A stretch of DNA of 64,000 nucleotides, taken from Rhodobacteraceae bacterium HIMB11. Lineage in GTDB: Bacteria > Pseudomonadota > Alphaproteobacteria > Rhodobacterales > Rhodobacteraceae. The translations under genes and the position numbers were made by a program. Numbering within the stretch: the first letter of the stretch is position 1; each line of letters begins with the position of its first letter. The stretch is from NCBI GenBank assembly GCA_000472185.1, contig AVDB01000011.1, forward strand, positions 1 to 64,000, given 5' to 3'. Positions 1 through 8,323 of this stretch are shown piece by piece. The notes beneath the pieces are model-generated. The model ran no database searches and had not been told where the DNA came from. It worked only from the letters and a program-made list of their open reading frames with translations.

Positions 1-1400
1 AGAAGTTTTCCAGGATTTAACGTTCCATTTGGATCGATCGCGTTTTTGATTTGTCGCATCATTTCGATTGATACGGCATCTTTGCGTCGGCGCATTGAGG
101 ACAGTTTAGACGTACCAATTCCGTGCTCTGCAGAAAAGCTGCCTTTGAACTCTAGGACGACATCTTCAACTGCCTCCATGATCGTATCTTTTAGGTCTGG
201 GTCGTTTCGTGAGGCTGAAACAGAGTAATGAATATTTCCATCACCTAAATGTGCAACCACAAATGTGCGTGCCGCTGCATCAACGCTCGTGACTTTTTCA
301 TCCGCAACGGAAAGGAAGTTTTCAACTTGGTCCAGCGGTACTGCGACATCGTTATTGATCAGATTTGGCAAGGTAAGGGTTAGTTCAGCCGCAGCCTCGC
401 GACGCTCCCACATTTCGCGCCGTTGCGCTTCATTTTGTGCAACGACGGCGTCAATGACAGCGCCATCTTCGAACATGCTTTCGAGGATTGATTGTAATTC
501 CGAAACGATAATTGTTTGTCCTGTATCATCCGATTTTGCCATTGCGGGGATGGTTGTCCCTACTTCCACCATGATGTTGATCTCATGGCTGTCATCAAAT
601 GGGGCGCGAGCACCTGAAATTTTTTCAAGGTGTCGATCAATGTATGCTTTTGGCATGTATTCAAACGCTTCGACAGCGCCACCTGTGTTCGCCTGTAGAT
701 CATTAAGCAGTCTAAGCGCATCCGCCAGAGAACGTACCGCCACCATCGCTGTTGCGTATGCACGTGGTTTTGTTGCCAATTTCAAAACGGCGGCGGTTAC
801 AATCCCCAGGCTCCCTTCGGCGCCAATGATGAGGTTGCGAAGGTTATAGCCAGAATTATCCTTGTGCAGTTCCGACATTAAATCCATCACTTGCCCCTTG
901 GGTGTGACCACCTCTAATCCTAAAATCAGATCACGGGTATTGCCGTACCGTAAAACATTCGATCCACCCGCATTCGTGCCGATCACACCACCGATGGTTG
1001 CCGAACCCTTTGCGCCGAATGTCAGAGGGAAAACAAGGTCATGATCGTCCACAGCGCTGTGAACGTTGGATAAGATCGCCCCCGCTTCAACGATCGCTAT
1101 TTTGGCATCTTTGCGAATTTCGCGGATCTTGGACATGCGCTCTAAACTGATCACGATGCAGTCTTGGGCGCGTGTCGCCCCGGTAAGGCCCGTGTTTCCG
1201 CCCATCGGCACAATGGATAGTTTGTTTTGATCCGCGAAAGCTACAACACGCGCTACCTCATCCGTGTTGCTGGGGCGCACAACGGCGAGCGGTGTCCAAT
1301 GATATTGTTTCAACCAATCTGCGCTGTAACGTTCGGCGTCATCCCCGTTCAAAACATGTGTTCGTCCAACGATTTGGCGCAGGTGATCAAGTATATCCAT
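1..1400 (-). CDS. FAD-binding oxidase, D-lactate/D-2-hydroxyglutarate dehydrogenase type (3' end cut by window edge)
   Basis: Reading the minus strand from ATG at 1400 gives about 466 codons open to base 3, so only the last few residues are missing. The N-terminal half has the PCMH-type FAD-binding signature (PMGGNTGLTGATR, then GGVIGTNAGGSNVLRYG). The visible end reads IDPNGTLNPGKL, the conserved C-terminal signature of GlcD/Dld flavoproteins. Such enzymes oxidise D-2-hydroxyacids with FAD and pass electrons to the respiratory chain. Substrate (D-lactate, glycolate or D-2-hydroxyglutarate) cannot be told from the sequence. The start lies 4 nt after the hemF stop, suggesting co-transcription. 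Confidence 0.88.
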   Translation of the reverse strand, partial: MDILDHLRQIVGRTHVLNGDDAERYSADWLKQYHWTPLAVVRPSNTDEVARVVAFADQNKLSIVPMGGNTGLTGATRAQDCIVISLERMSKIREIRKDAKIAIVEAGAILSNVHSAVDDHDLVFPLTFGAKGSATIGGVIGTNAGGSNVLRYGNTRDLILGLEVVTPKGQVMDLMSELHKDNSGYNLRNLIIGAEGSLGIVTAAVLKLATKPRAYATAMVAVRSLADALRLLNDLQANTGGAVEAFEYMPKAYIDRHLEKISGARAPFDDSHEINIMVEVGTTIPAMAKSDDTGQTIIVSELQSILESMFEDGAVIDAVVAQNEAQRREMWERREAAAELTLTLPNLINNDVAVPLDQVENFLSVADEKVTSVDAAARTFVVAHLGDGNIHYSVSASRNDPDLKDTIMEAVEDVVLEFKGSFSAEHGIGTSKLSSMRRRKDAVSIEMMRQIKNAIDPNGTLNPGKL

Positions 1401-1404
1401 CCAG

Positions 1405-2298
1405 TTAAACCCATTTTGCCAGAGGCGGGAGGCTCATTAGGACAGCATCTGCGTCGTGACCTGTCGCCAACCCAAATTTTGTTCCACGATCATAGACAAG
1501 GTTATATTCCGCATAAAGTCCGCGGTGAACCAGTTGGGTGTCTTTATCAGCCTCATCAAAGTTTTCGACACGACGTTTTTCCACGAGTGGAACATAAGCA
1601 GGTAAAAACGCACGACCGATATCTTGGGTTAACTGAAAGTCAGACTGCCAATCGCCCGTGCAACGATCATCCATAAAAATGCCGCCCACACCACGTGCAC
1701 GGTGACGGTGTGGAATATAAAAATATTCGTCGGCCCAAGCTTTCAATTCAGGATACAAATTGGCGCCATGTGGATCCAAATGCAATTTTTGTTGATTGTG
1801 AAAATGCTGGGTGTCTTCGTCAAACTCAATGCAAGGATTCAAATCCGAACCACCGCCAAACCACCACGCATGAGGCGTCCAAAACATCCGCGTGTTCATG
1901 TGAACCGCGGGGCATTTGGGGTTCCGCATGTGCGCGACAAGGCTAATACCACTTGCCCAAAACCGTGGGTCGGTCTTCATTTCGGGAATGTTTTTGCGGG
2001 CGGCCATCGCCATCTGCGCCTCTTTTCCCAATGTCCCAAAAACCGTTGATACATTGACACCCACTTTTTCAAAGACACGGCCACCTCGCATAACACTCAT
2101 TAAGCCGCCACCCGCATCACTGCCGTCATCGCTTGTTCGTCTGGTTGTTTTGACTTCGAATTTTTTTGGGGCAAGATCGTTAAACGGGCCTGCGGTATGA
2201 GTTTCCTCTAGCTCTTCAAAGGCTGCAACAATTTGATCTCTTAAAGAGCGAAACCAGCCGCTGGCGAGTTGTTTTTCTTCTGTAAAATCGGTTGTCAT
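1405..2298 (-). CDS. hemF: Oxygen-dependent coproporphyrinogen III oxidase
   Basis: The 297-aa product converts coproporphyrinogen III to protoporphyrinogen IX using O2, supplying haem and bacteriochlorophyll synthesis in the cytoplasm. Family motifs are clear: GGGLMSVMRGGRVFEKVGVN near residue 80, HMNTRMF, WWFGGGSDLNP, and the C-terminal YNLVYDRGTKFGL. Length agrees with HemF (about 300 aa). I chose ATG at 2298, preceded by a GAAGGA site, over a longer open frame starting at 2337. Oxygen dependence fits the aerobic cyclase acsF in this cluster. The FAD oxidase gene follows 4 nt downstream. Confidence 0.95.
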   Translation of the reverse strand: MTTDFTEEKQLASGWFRSLRDQIVAAFEELEETHTAGPFNDLAPKKFEVKTTRRTSDDGSDAGGGLMSVMRGGRVFEKVGVNVSTVFGTLGKEAQMAMAARKNIPEMKTDPRFWASGISLVAHMRNPKCPAVHMNTRMFWTPHAWWFGGGSDLNPCIEFDEDTQHFHNQQKLHLDPHGANLYPELKAWADEYFYIPHRHRARGVGGIFMDDRCTGDWQSDFQLTQDIGRAFLPAYVPLVEKRRVENFDEADKDTQLVHRGLYAEYNLVYDRGTKFGLATGHDADAVLMSLPPLAKWV

Positions 2299-2344
2299 TT
2301 GGTTTCGTTCCTTCGTTGTCGCGCCCACATGTGGCACAGGTATT

Positions 2345-3013
2345 CTACATTATTGTGAGTTTATTTTCGACGAGATCCACGCGTCGAATTAGGTTATGAC
2401 GTTCCAACCTTCGGACCGCTTGTTGAATAAAGCGATCTTCATTAGATTTGTTGAATTTATCGTTGCTAAGAACGGTTATCCTTTCGCGGTCCGCATATCG
2501 AATAAGCAAGGCATCCGCGCCATACCCCTTTTTTGAAACGGTGACGTTTGATCGATCACGGTCCATCACGCGGCACACCGCCATCGGGACAGTTTCGTTG
2601 GGGATCATAAGATCATTTTCTTTCAAAGTGCGGCGTATACTGTAGTCGAAAAATAAATGGGTCCTTAGGCCATCACGTTCGAGTTCATGAATGAATTCTA
2701 AAAATCGATCCAATTCCCAATCGACTAGTCCAAGCAGATTATTCCCATCCACCGCAAAGGTGAATTTGTCAGTTTTGCCAAGTTGTTGAGAGTTCTCATA
2801 TCCACGTTTGATCTGAATATAGCCTTGGATCAACAAAGATGCGGTCAACAAGTAAATGACCAGCGTTGCAATGCTGTCGCGATCAAAGACATACAAAAAT
2901 AACACTGCGAAGGTCAGCGATGTCCATAGCCATAGACCACGCAGTGTTAGGCCGATCAGAATTGCGATCAGACTAATCAGAATGGGAAGTTGGCTATAAT
3001 CAAACGCTGGCAA
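2345..3013 (-). CDS. Membrane-anchored protein with a possible NYN/Zc3h12a-like nuclease domain
   Basis: The 222-aa product starts with two or three hydrophobic segments (residues 8-75). A soluble domain follows with FAVDGNNLLG near residue 90, GYGADALLIRYAD near 165 and ITVLSNDKFNK near 180. Spaced acidic residues after VDGNN, a second Asp and a late SND motif resemble PIN/NYN ribonucleases of the Zc3h12a type. That assignment is inference from motif pattern alone. The start appears to be TTG at 3013; no nearby in-frame ATG is seen. The gene lies between bciA (gap about 30 nt) and hemF (46 nt) on the same strand, so it may be co-transcribed with two tetrapyrrole genes. Confidence 0.6.
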   Translation of the reverse strand: MPAFDYSQLPILISLIAILIGLTLRGLWLWTSLTFAVLFLYVFDRDSIATLVIYLLTASLLIQGYIQIKRGYENSQQLGKTDKFTFAVDGNNLLGLVDWELDRFLEFIHELERDGLRTHLFFDYSIRRTLKENDLMIPNETVPMAVCRVMDRDRSNVTVSKKGYGADALLIRYADRERITVLSNDKFNKSNEDRFIQQAVRRLERHNLIRRVDLVENKLTIM

Positions 3014-3042
3014 TGGCTAAGTGATCCTCTGTCTTTGCTATC

Positions 3043-4002
3043 TTAGAACAGGCGTGTGTCATTATCCACTGTTTCCACAGATCCAGTTTCACGCATTTTC
3101 AGTACATGATCATAAAACGTATCTTGGCCCGTGCTTGGTGTGCGTTTGGCGTCGTAATGACCACTTGCCTCGTCCCAAACCAACATCGATTCAGTTGCAT
3201 AATATTTTCCTATATTCATCAATTCTGATTTTTCACGCGCCCATCGGCTAATTGGTCGGAGCGGGGCGATGAGTGTGCGTAAAACATCAAAAATCTTTGG
3301 TGAAACAGATCGCGTCGCTGACGGTTTGTTATAGATTTTGGAAATAATTGCCGCCATATCCGCGGGCGTTAGCGCAGGTTGCGGCCCACCGATCGGTAGA
3401 ATTTTGTTCCATGACGCAGGTTTTTGAACTGTGTTCAACATAAACTCTGCCAGATCGCGTTTAGAAATCGGTGTGCATGCGGTTTGAGTGCCGTCTCCGA
3501 AAAATAGAAACGGCAGATTTTTCTCAACACGTTTGATCTGACCCGTCAGTGATTTGAAATACGCAGTGGGGCGCACAATCGAGTACTTTAGTCCTGATGT
3601 TTGAAGGGCATCTTCAAATTTTAACTTAGTGTGCTGAAATGCGAGCTTTGGTTTTTGGACGCAGATTGCAGATAGCATTAGAAAAACATTGGCATCGCTG
3701 GCCCGTGCACAATTCAGTAAGGCCATATTCATTTTGTAATCAATGTTATGTGCATCCTTGGCTGTTCCTGTTCTGCTGGAAATACAGGAAATCACTGATG
3801 CGCCCATTGGGATATTGAACGCTGTTTTGTCTTGTTCAGTCTGAATTATATCGAGTTTCAACCGGTCATTTTGCGGTAGCACCGTTCTTGAATTGAGGCG
3901 CACAGAGGCATGCACCGTATATCCACGTTTTAGTGCGCGTTTTACAACCTCACGACCGATGTAACCTGTTGCTCCTGCGACATATAATACATTTTCAGGC
4001 AT
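3043..4002 (-). CDS. bciA: 3,8-divinyl (proto)chlorophyllide a 8-vinyl reductase, BciA type
   Basis: The 319-aa NAD(P)-binding SDR-like protein has the N-terminal Rossmann motif VAGATGYIGREVVKRALKRG. The BciA-characteristic stretch SCISSRTGTAKDAHNIDY and IVRPTAYFKSLTGQ follow. The enzyme reduces the C8 vinyl group of divinyl chlorophyllide precursors with NADPH. I chose ATG at 4002 because AGGTGA lies 8 nt upstream; a GTG at 4014 has no such site. It is divergent from the small gene at 4080. An 8-vinyl reductase beside bchP/idi fits bacteriochlorophyll a synthesis. General SDR-family ambiguity is low given the motif set. Confidence 0.9.
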   Translation of the reverse strand: MPENVLYVAGATGYIGREVVKRALKRGYTVHASVRLNSRTVLPQNDRLKLDIIQTEQDKTAFNIPMGASVISCISSRTGTAKDAHNIDYKMNMALLNCARASDANVFLMLSAICVQKPKLAFQHTKLKFEDALQTSGLKYSIVRPTAYFKSLTGQIKRVEKNLPFLFFGDGTQTACTPISKRDLAEFMLNTVQKPASWNKILPIGGPQPALTPADMAAIISKIYNKPSATRSVSPKIFDVLRTLIAPLRPISRWAREKSELMNIGKYYATESMLVWDEASGHYDAKRTPSTGQDTFYDHVLKMRETGSVETVDNDTRLF

Positions 4003-4079
4003 CTGTTCATTCACCTAAAGATCGGAATTGACTTTACTAAACTGCGCCACATTTCCATTTCGGAGATGGAGAGTTTGAT

Positions 4080-4292
4080 ATGACAAAAACAGAGATGGAA
4101 ACACGGTACCAATCCGCAATTAAAGAGATCGAAGAGCAAAAGCGTGCAAGCGCGGCGCAATCTTATGCAGCGGGCGCGTCGATATTGCTATATTCCGATA
4201 GCAAAGGTTTCGAAACAGCGGCTGTATATGCAAGATTGTTCCTAATTGTGCTCGGTCTATTCGCAGCATTTTATATGACGACCCAGCTTTAG
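4080..4292 (+). CDS. Small single-span membrane protein, unknown function
   Basis: The 70-aa product is not recognised. It has a charged, probably helical N-terminal 25 residues (TRYQSAIKEIEEQKRASAA), a polar middle, and one hydrophobic segment at residues 50-65 (ARLFLIVLGLFAAFYM). ATG at 4080 is preceded by GGAGAG. It is transcribed away from bciA, and its stop overlaps the idi stop by 4 nt tail to tail. The ribosome-binding site and tight packing argue that it is real. Its place inside the PGC suggests, but does not show, a role in pigment or membrane assembly. Confidence 0.6.
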   Translation: MTKTEMETRYQSAIKEIEEQKRASAAQSYAAGASILLYSDSKGFETAAVYARLFLIVLGLFAAFYMTTQL

Positions 4293-4828
4293 GCGACGCC
4301 TACTGTGAACCCTTTAGCGAACAACGCGTCAAAGTGTTCACGGAAGTAGATCTTGAGCCATTCAGTGTACCGATCAGGTGCAGTAGCGATCAATCGCTCT
4401 AAGGTGATTGGATCTACCCATCTGTAGGACATTACTTCATCTGGATTTGGTGAAACGCTTGGTTCGTGTTCGCATAGTGCGACAAAGGTTTGGACGACCT
4501 CATGTTCGATCAAATCGTTCCCTACGTGGGCGCGATATTCAAGTTCACCAGCAGGCAATAAGGTCATATCCTGCATGCCAAGCTCATCCTCTAGCCTGCG
4601 ATGCGCACAGGTAAGATCATCTTCATCCCATTCTGGGTGCGTACAACAGCTATTCGCCCACAACCCAGGTGAATGATACTTTGACATCGCTCGTTGTTGG
4701 ATCAAAAGTTGACCTTGGTAAAATACAAAAACTGACACGGCTTTGTGCCGAAGGCCCAATTTGTGCACTTCAAGTTTTTCGACGGGTTGTAGTGTCCCAT
4801 TTTGCCAGGCGGGGATATAGATTGTCAT
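4289..4828 (-). CDS. idi: Isopentenyl-diphosphate delta-isomerase, type I
   Basis: The 179-aa Nudix-fold enzyme interconverts IPP and DMAPP, feeding carotenoid and phytyl/geranylgeranyl chains. Visible motifs are the active-site region NSCCTHP (Cys61/62, His64), the Nudix-like helix RRLEDELGM (residues 78-85) and the later PDEVMSYRWV segment that carries a catalytic Glu in the family. Length is typical. The ATG at 4828 overlaps the bchP stop (ATGA) and is preceded by GGAGGAG. An idi downstream of bchP is the arrangement known from Rhodobacter photosynthesis clusters. It works with dxs at 47.3 kb. Confidence 0.95.
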   Translation of the reverse strand: MTIYIPAWQNGTLQPVEKLEVHKLGLRHKAVSVFVFYQGQLLIQQRAMSKYHSPGLWANSCCTHPEWDEDDLTCAHRRLEDELGMQDMTLLPAGELEYRAHVGNDLIEHEVVQTFVALCEHEPSVSPNPDEVMSYRWVDPITLERLIATAPDRYTEWLKIYFREHFDALFAKGFTVGVA

Positions 4829-6003
4829 GTGAACTCCTCCGATACGAGTCCAGTCAGGTGCATCAGGTTCTTAAATGAAATCTTCAAGTGTGCAAGTGGT
4901 CTCGCTTTACCCAGTTTTTTGTTCATATACGCATCAAATGTCATGGTCTGGACATCGACGTCGTGGCAAAGCGATACAAATCGTTCACGGCGAGAGTCTG
5001 TTTTGTAATATGCGTTTTGCATTGCCTCTAGTACGCGGAATACGGTGCCGTGTTGTTTGACAAAGTGTTTGCGCGCTAAGCGTAAATGCTTGGGGTTATT
5101 TGTGCGAAGCGTCTCGGCAACGGCATGTGCCGCTTGACGACCTGAACACATGGCATAGTAAATTCCCTCTCCCGAACTGGGGGCCACAACGCCTGCTGCG
5201 TCACCAGCCAGAACAACATCGTGATCATTATCCCATTTTTTAAGTGGTTTTAGCGGGATGGGCGCTCCTTCTTTTCGGATCGTTTCACACTCATTTAACC
5301 CAGAAGCTTCTCTTAAGTCCGCCGTCGCCTTTTTCAGATCAAAGCCACTGACACCCGTTCCCATACCGACGGATACGGTTTTGCCGTGCGGGAATACCCA
5401 TCCGTAAAAGTCAGGTGAAACAGCACCGTCATAAATGACATCACAACGATGCCCCTGATAGTTTGCACCACTTTCTGGGGCGTTGATGATTTCGTGATAG
5501 GCAATGACGTACGGAATTTTTTCGGCACCGGGAACTTCGGCCTTGGCAACTTTGCTGCGCGCGCCATCTGCGCCGATGATCAGTTTGGCGGAAATATGTT
5601 CCTGCTGTTTTGTATCATGGCTAAAATATTCAATGACAGGATTGCCAGATGTTCGGTCAACCTTTTCAAATGTTCCGCGATAGAGTGTGACGCCCCGATC
5701 TTGGGCACGGTCACGCAAAAATTCGTCGAATTCTTCACGATCGACCATGCCAACGAAACCGTTTTCTATGGGAATATCAACACTGCGTTTTGTTGGTGAA
5801 ACCATGCGGGCGGTTACAATTTTGGCCTTTAACAGGTGATCTGGGATGTCAAACTCGCGAATTAGAATGGGTGGTATCGCTCCGCCACATGGTTTGATCC
5901 GTCCTGGTCGATCAAGCAAAGCAACAGAATACCCCGCTTTCGCTAAATCCTCTGCGGCGCTTGCCCCGCACGGGCCACCCCCGACTACAAGTACGTCATA
6001 CAT
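4825..6003 (-). CDS. bchP: Geranylgeranyl (bacterio)chlorophyll reductase
   Basis: The 392-aa flavoprotein has the N-terminal FAD motif VLVVGGGPCGASAAEDLAKAG, the family segment RPGRIKPCGGAIPP, and VVLAGDAAGVVAPSSGEGIYYA in the C-terminal half. It reduces three double bonds of the geranylgeranyl tail on bacteriochlorophyll a to phytyl with NADPH. It lies in the minus-strand group ppaA-ppsR-bchG-bch2-bchP-idi. Its start overlaps the bch2 stop by 8 nt and its stop overlaps idi by 4 nt, implying translational coupling. ATG at 6003 follows GGGAGGTTAG. Confidence 0.96.
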   Translation of the reverse strand: MYDVLVVGGGPCGASAAEDLAKAGYSVALLDRPGRIKPCGGAIPPILIREFDIPDHLLKAKIVTARMVSPTKRSVDIPIENGFVGMVDREEFDEFLRDRAQDRGVTLYRGTFEKVDRTSGNPVIEYFSHDTKQQEHISAKLIIGADGARSKVAKAEVPGAEKIPYVIAYHEIINAPESGANYQGHRCDVIYDGAVSPDFYGWVFPHGKTVSVGMGTGVSGFDLKKATADLREASGLNECETIRKEGAPIPLKPLKKWDNDHDVVLAGDAAGVVAPSSGEGIYYAMCSGRQAAHAVAETLRTNNPKHLRLARKHFVKQHGTVFRVLEAMQNAYYKTDSRRERFVSLCHDVDVQTMTFDAYMNKKLGKARPLAHLKISFKNLMHLTGLVSEEFT

Positions 6004-7303
6004 TTTCTAACCTCCCAGTCAGTGGTAATTCGGATTTTTTATGTGTTCGGTTGATGATGGATGAGCTGGCGATCAATGCTGCCCAGACAAACAAAGCGGC
6101 TTCGAATGTGAAAACCGTACCATAGGCATTTGCAACGCCAAGCCCGCCCAACCGCATCATGTCCACGAGAATTGTTCCAAGAAGGCCACCGAAACCTGCG
6201 GCGATTGCCTGCGCAGCGCCCCAAAGTCCCATGCGCGTCCCTTCGCGTTCTTTTTTACCGTCACCTGCCAATGTCATCATTGATCCGATTGCGGCAACGG
6301 CGAACATGCCATTGAATACGCCCAAGCCTACGACCGCAAACTCTAATGGTATCGTCAGTGGAATTTGTCCAAGGGTCATAATCGCGGTCAGCATGAATGC
6401 GGAACCTACGCAGCCCAATTGCACCCAAGTGCGCATGGTGCCAATTTTCAATCCGCTTGCCAAAATGCCAACGCATAGCATGCCGCAAAATACGCCTGCA
6501 TTCTGCACACCAGAGAGCGAGGTTGTTTGACTGGGCGTGTATCCAAACACCAAACCCGCATAGGGTTCTAGGATTAATTCCTGCATAAAATATGCGGTCA
6601 TGGACAGAAAAACAAAGATCGTAAACTTGCGTGTTTCATCATGTGCCCAAACATCTTTTAGTTCGCTAATCAACGATGTGGATGATTGTTGGGTCTTTTG
6701 AACGGACACCAATCCATGTTCAATGCGCCAAGTTGCTAAACAGGTCAGGCCGATTGTGATCGCGGTTAGTCCGAATACGACATTTGTTAACCTTGCGTGG
6801 CTGTATGGCGCAATCAATTGACCCACCAACCCCGCGGTCATCGCAATACCAAAAATCATCATGAGCCACGTGATCATCGCGGCCGCTGGGCGTCGACGTT
6901 CAAGGGTATGTTTCGCCATCAGTGCCAATAGTGACGTGCCCGATGCCCCAACCCCAATTCCAATCAACGTGTATGCGATAATTGAAAGGGTTAACGCGAG
7001 CGCATAGTAAGAAGTGAAAATACTCAGGCTAAATGTGGCTAGGTTTGCACCAAGCGCGAGTATCAGCATTCCCAGGATGATCCATTTTGTTCGGTTGTTA
7101 TCAACATCCGATGCCAAGCCCCATTTCGGGCGAGAAAGTTGGATGACGTAATGAAGACCTACAAGAAACCCAGGGATAGTTGCTGCCATTGAGAGTTCGA
7201 CAACCATAAGTCGATTGAGTGTTGAGGTCATTAAAACCACAACGGCGCCAAGGCACATCTGTACCAATCCTAGTCGAAAAATCGAAAACCAACTTAGCGT
7301 CAT
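5996..7303 (-). CDS. BCH/PucC-family membrane transporter-like protein (ORF428/Bch2)
   Basis: The 435-aa protein has about 12 hydrophobic segments and belongs to the MFS-like BCH/PucC family, which includes LhaA and PucC. Family members help deliver or insert bacteriochlorophyll into light-harvesting complexes. In Rhodobacter this gene is orf428/bch2, sited between bchG and bchP as here. N-terminal sequence LGLVQMCLGAVVVLMTSTLNRLMVVE parallels that of LhaA at 19.2 kb, so the two are paralogues. ATG at 7303 is preceded by GAGGGG. It overlaps bchP by 8 nt. Its exact substrate is not known. Confidence 0.9.
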   Translation of the reverse strand: MTLSWFSIFRLGLVQMCLGAVVVLMTSTLNRLMVVELSMAATIPGFLVGLHYVIQLSRPKWGLASDVDNNRTKWIILGMLILALGANLATFSLSIFTSYYALALTLSIIAYTLIGIGVGASGTSLLALMAKHTLERRRPAAAMITWLMMIFGIAMTAGLVGQLIAPYSHARLTNVVFGLTAITIGLTCLATWRIEHGLVSVQKTQQSSTSLISELKDVWAHDETRKFTIFVFLSMTAYFMQELILEPYAGLVFGYTPSQTTSLSGVQNAGVFCGMLCVGILASGLKIGTMRTWVQLGCVGSAFMLTAIMTLGQIPLTIPLEFAVVGLGVFNGMFAVAAIGSMMTLAGDGKKEREGTRMGLWGAAQAIAAGFGGLLGTILVDMMRLGGLGVANAYGTVFTFEAALFVWAALIASSSIINRTHKKSELPLTGRLENV

Positions 7304-7320
7304 TGTGGCCCCTCTTTAAT

Positions 7321-8226
7321 CTAGATACTCGTTAAATGTCTTAGCCCTACGGCGCATACCATCATCCCCGATACGTACATCAGGACACCTGTTGCGTTGT
7401 ACCAAGGGGCAAATTTTTCAGGATCTTTCAGTAGTTTTGCCATCGCTGCCATTTGTCCGATCAACAGCAGGGTGATGCAGATGCCGCTGATCACCAAGCC
7501 CCATGAAAATAGACATTTAATCATAATGATTTGCGGGATTGCCATGACGGCGCAGGCAACAAGCGCTGCTTTACGAGGGCCAAGTGAGACGGGAAGCGAT
7601 TGTATCCCAAGTTTTGTATCGCCTTCGATCGCCTTGAAATCGTTCAGCGTCATGATCCCATGCGCCCCAATTGCATACAAAAGTGCAGCAAGCAAAATTT
7701 CAAACCTAGGCAAATCCTGCAGCATGACCGCCGCGCCGGTGAACCATGGAACGCCTTCATAGCATAACCCGACAAGGCCCGGCCCCCACCATCCAGAACG
7801 CTTTAATCGTATTGGTTCGCAGGAATATGCCCACGCGGCAGCGACAGCGAAAATCGTCGCGTAAAATCCCCACAGCCCTAGCCACCATCCAACATACACT
7901 GCGAACGCACTCATACCGAGGGCAATCCAGAGTCCCCAACGGCCAGGCATTCGTCCAGATGGAATAGGGCGGTTGGGTTCGTTTATTGCATCAACGTGAC
8001 GATCACACCAGTCATTGGCTGCTTGGCTCATCCCGCAAACGATTGGACCGGCCAAGATAACGCCCAAAATAAGAAGTGGTAGATTTTCGTATATCGGTAC
8101 ACCAGATGAAATGACCCCACAGGCATAGGCCCACATGGGAGGAAACCAAGTAATTGGCTTGAGCAACTCCAAGGCGACCGAAGGTCTTGGCAGCATCGGA
8201 GAGTGTTTAATATTTGTTACACTCAT
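7321..8226 (-). CDS. bchG: Bacteriochlorophyll synthase (geranylgeranyl transferase)
   Basis: This UbiA-family polytopic prenyltransferase (301 aa from ATG 8226) attaches geranylgeranyl diphosphate to bacteriochlorophyllide a. It has the prenyl-diphosphate motif NDWCDRHVDAINEPNRPIPSG and a second NDFKAIEGDTKLGIQSLP motif. Its N-terminus LLKPITWFPPMWAYACG matches the family. The frame extends to a TTG at 8262, but homologues begin close to MSVTN, so I use ATG 8226. A TGT-N12-ACA operator begins 2 nt upstream of that start. The gap to ppsR is about 97 nt; bch2 follows after 17 nt. Confidence 0.95.
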   Translation of the reverse strand: MSVTNIKHSPMLPRPSVALELLKPITWFPPMWAYACGVISSGVPIYENLPLLILGVILAGPIVCGMSQAANDWCDRHVDAINEPNRPIPSGRMPGRWGLWIALGMSAFAVYVGWWLGLWGFYATIFAVAAAWAYSCEPIRLKRSGWWGPGLVGLCYEGVPWFTGAAVMLQDLPRFEILLAALLYAIGAHGIMTLNDFKAIEGDTKLGIQSLPVSLGPRKAALVACAVMAIPQIIMIKCLFSWGLVISGICITLLLIGQMAAMAKLLKDPEKFAPWYNATGVLMYVSGMMVCAVGLRHLTSI

Positions 8227-8227
8227 A

Positions 8228-8245
8228 TGTCTATTAATATTGACA
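8228..8245. promoter_or_regulatory. PpsR/CrtJ-type operator upstream of bchG
   Basis: Reads TGTCTATTAATATTGACA, an exact TGT-N12-ACA palindrome matching the published PpsR consensus. It sits 2 nt before the chosen bchG ATG, where a ribosome-binding site would be expected. It could therefore act as an operator at or downstream of the transcription start. Only one box was found in the ppsR-bchG gap. Confidence 0.75.
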
Positions 8246-8323
8246 TAAAGTGAGTCACGCAACCAAAACTTATGGCTACAATGAAATCATTGCATTAATC
8301 GAAAGTCGAAATAAGTTTGATTT

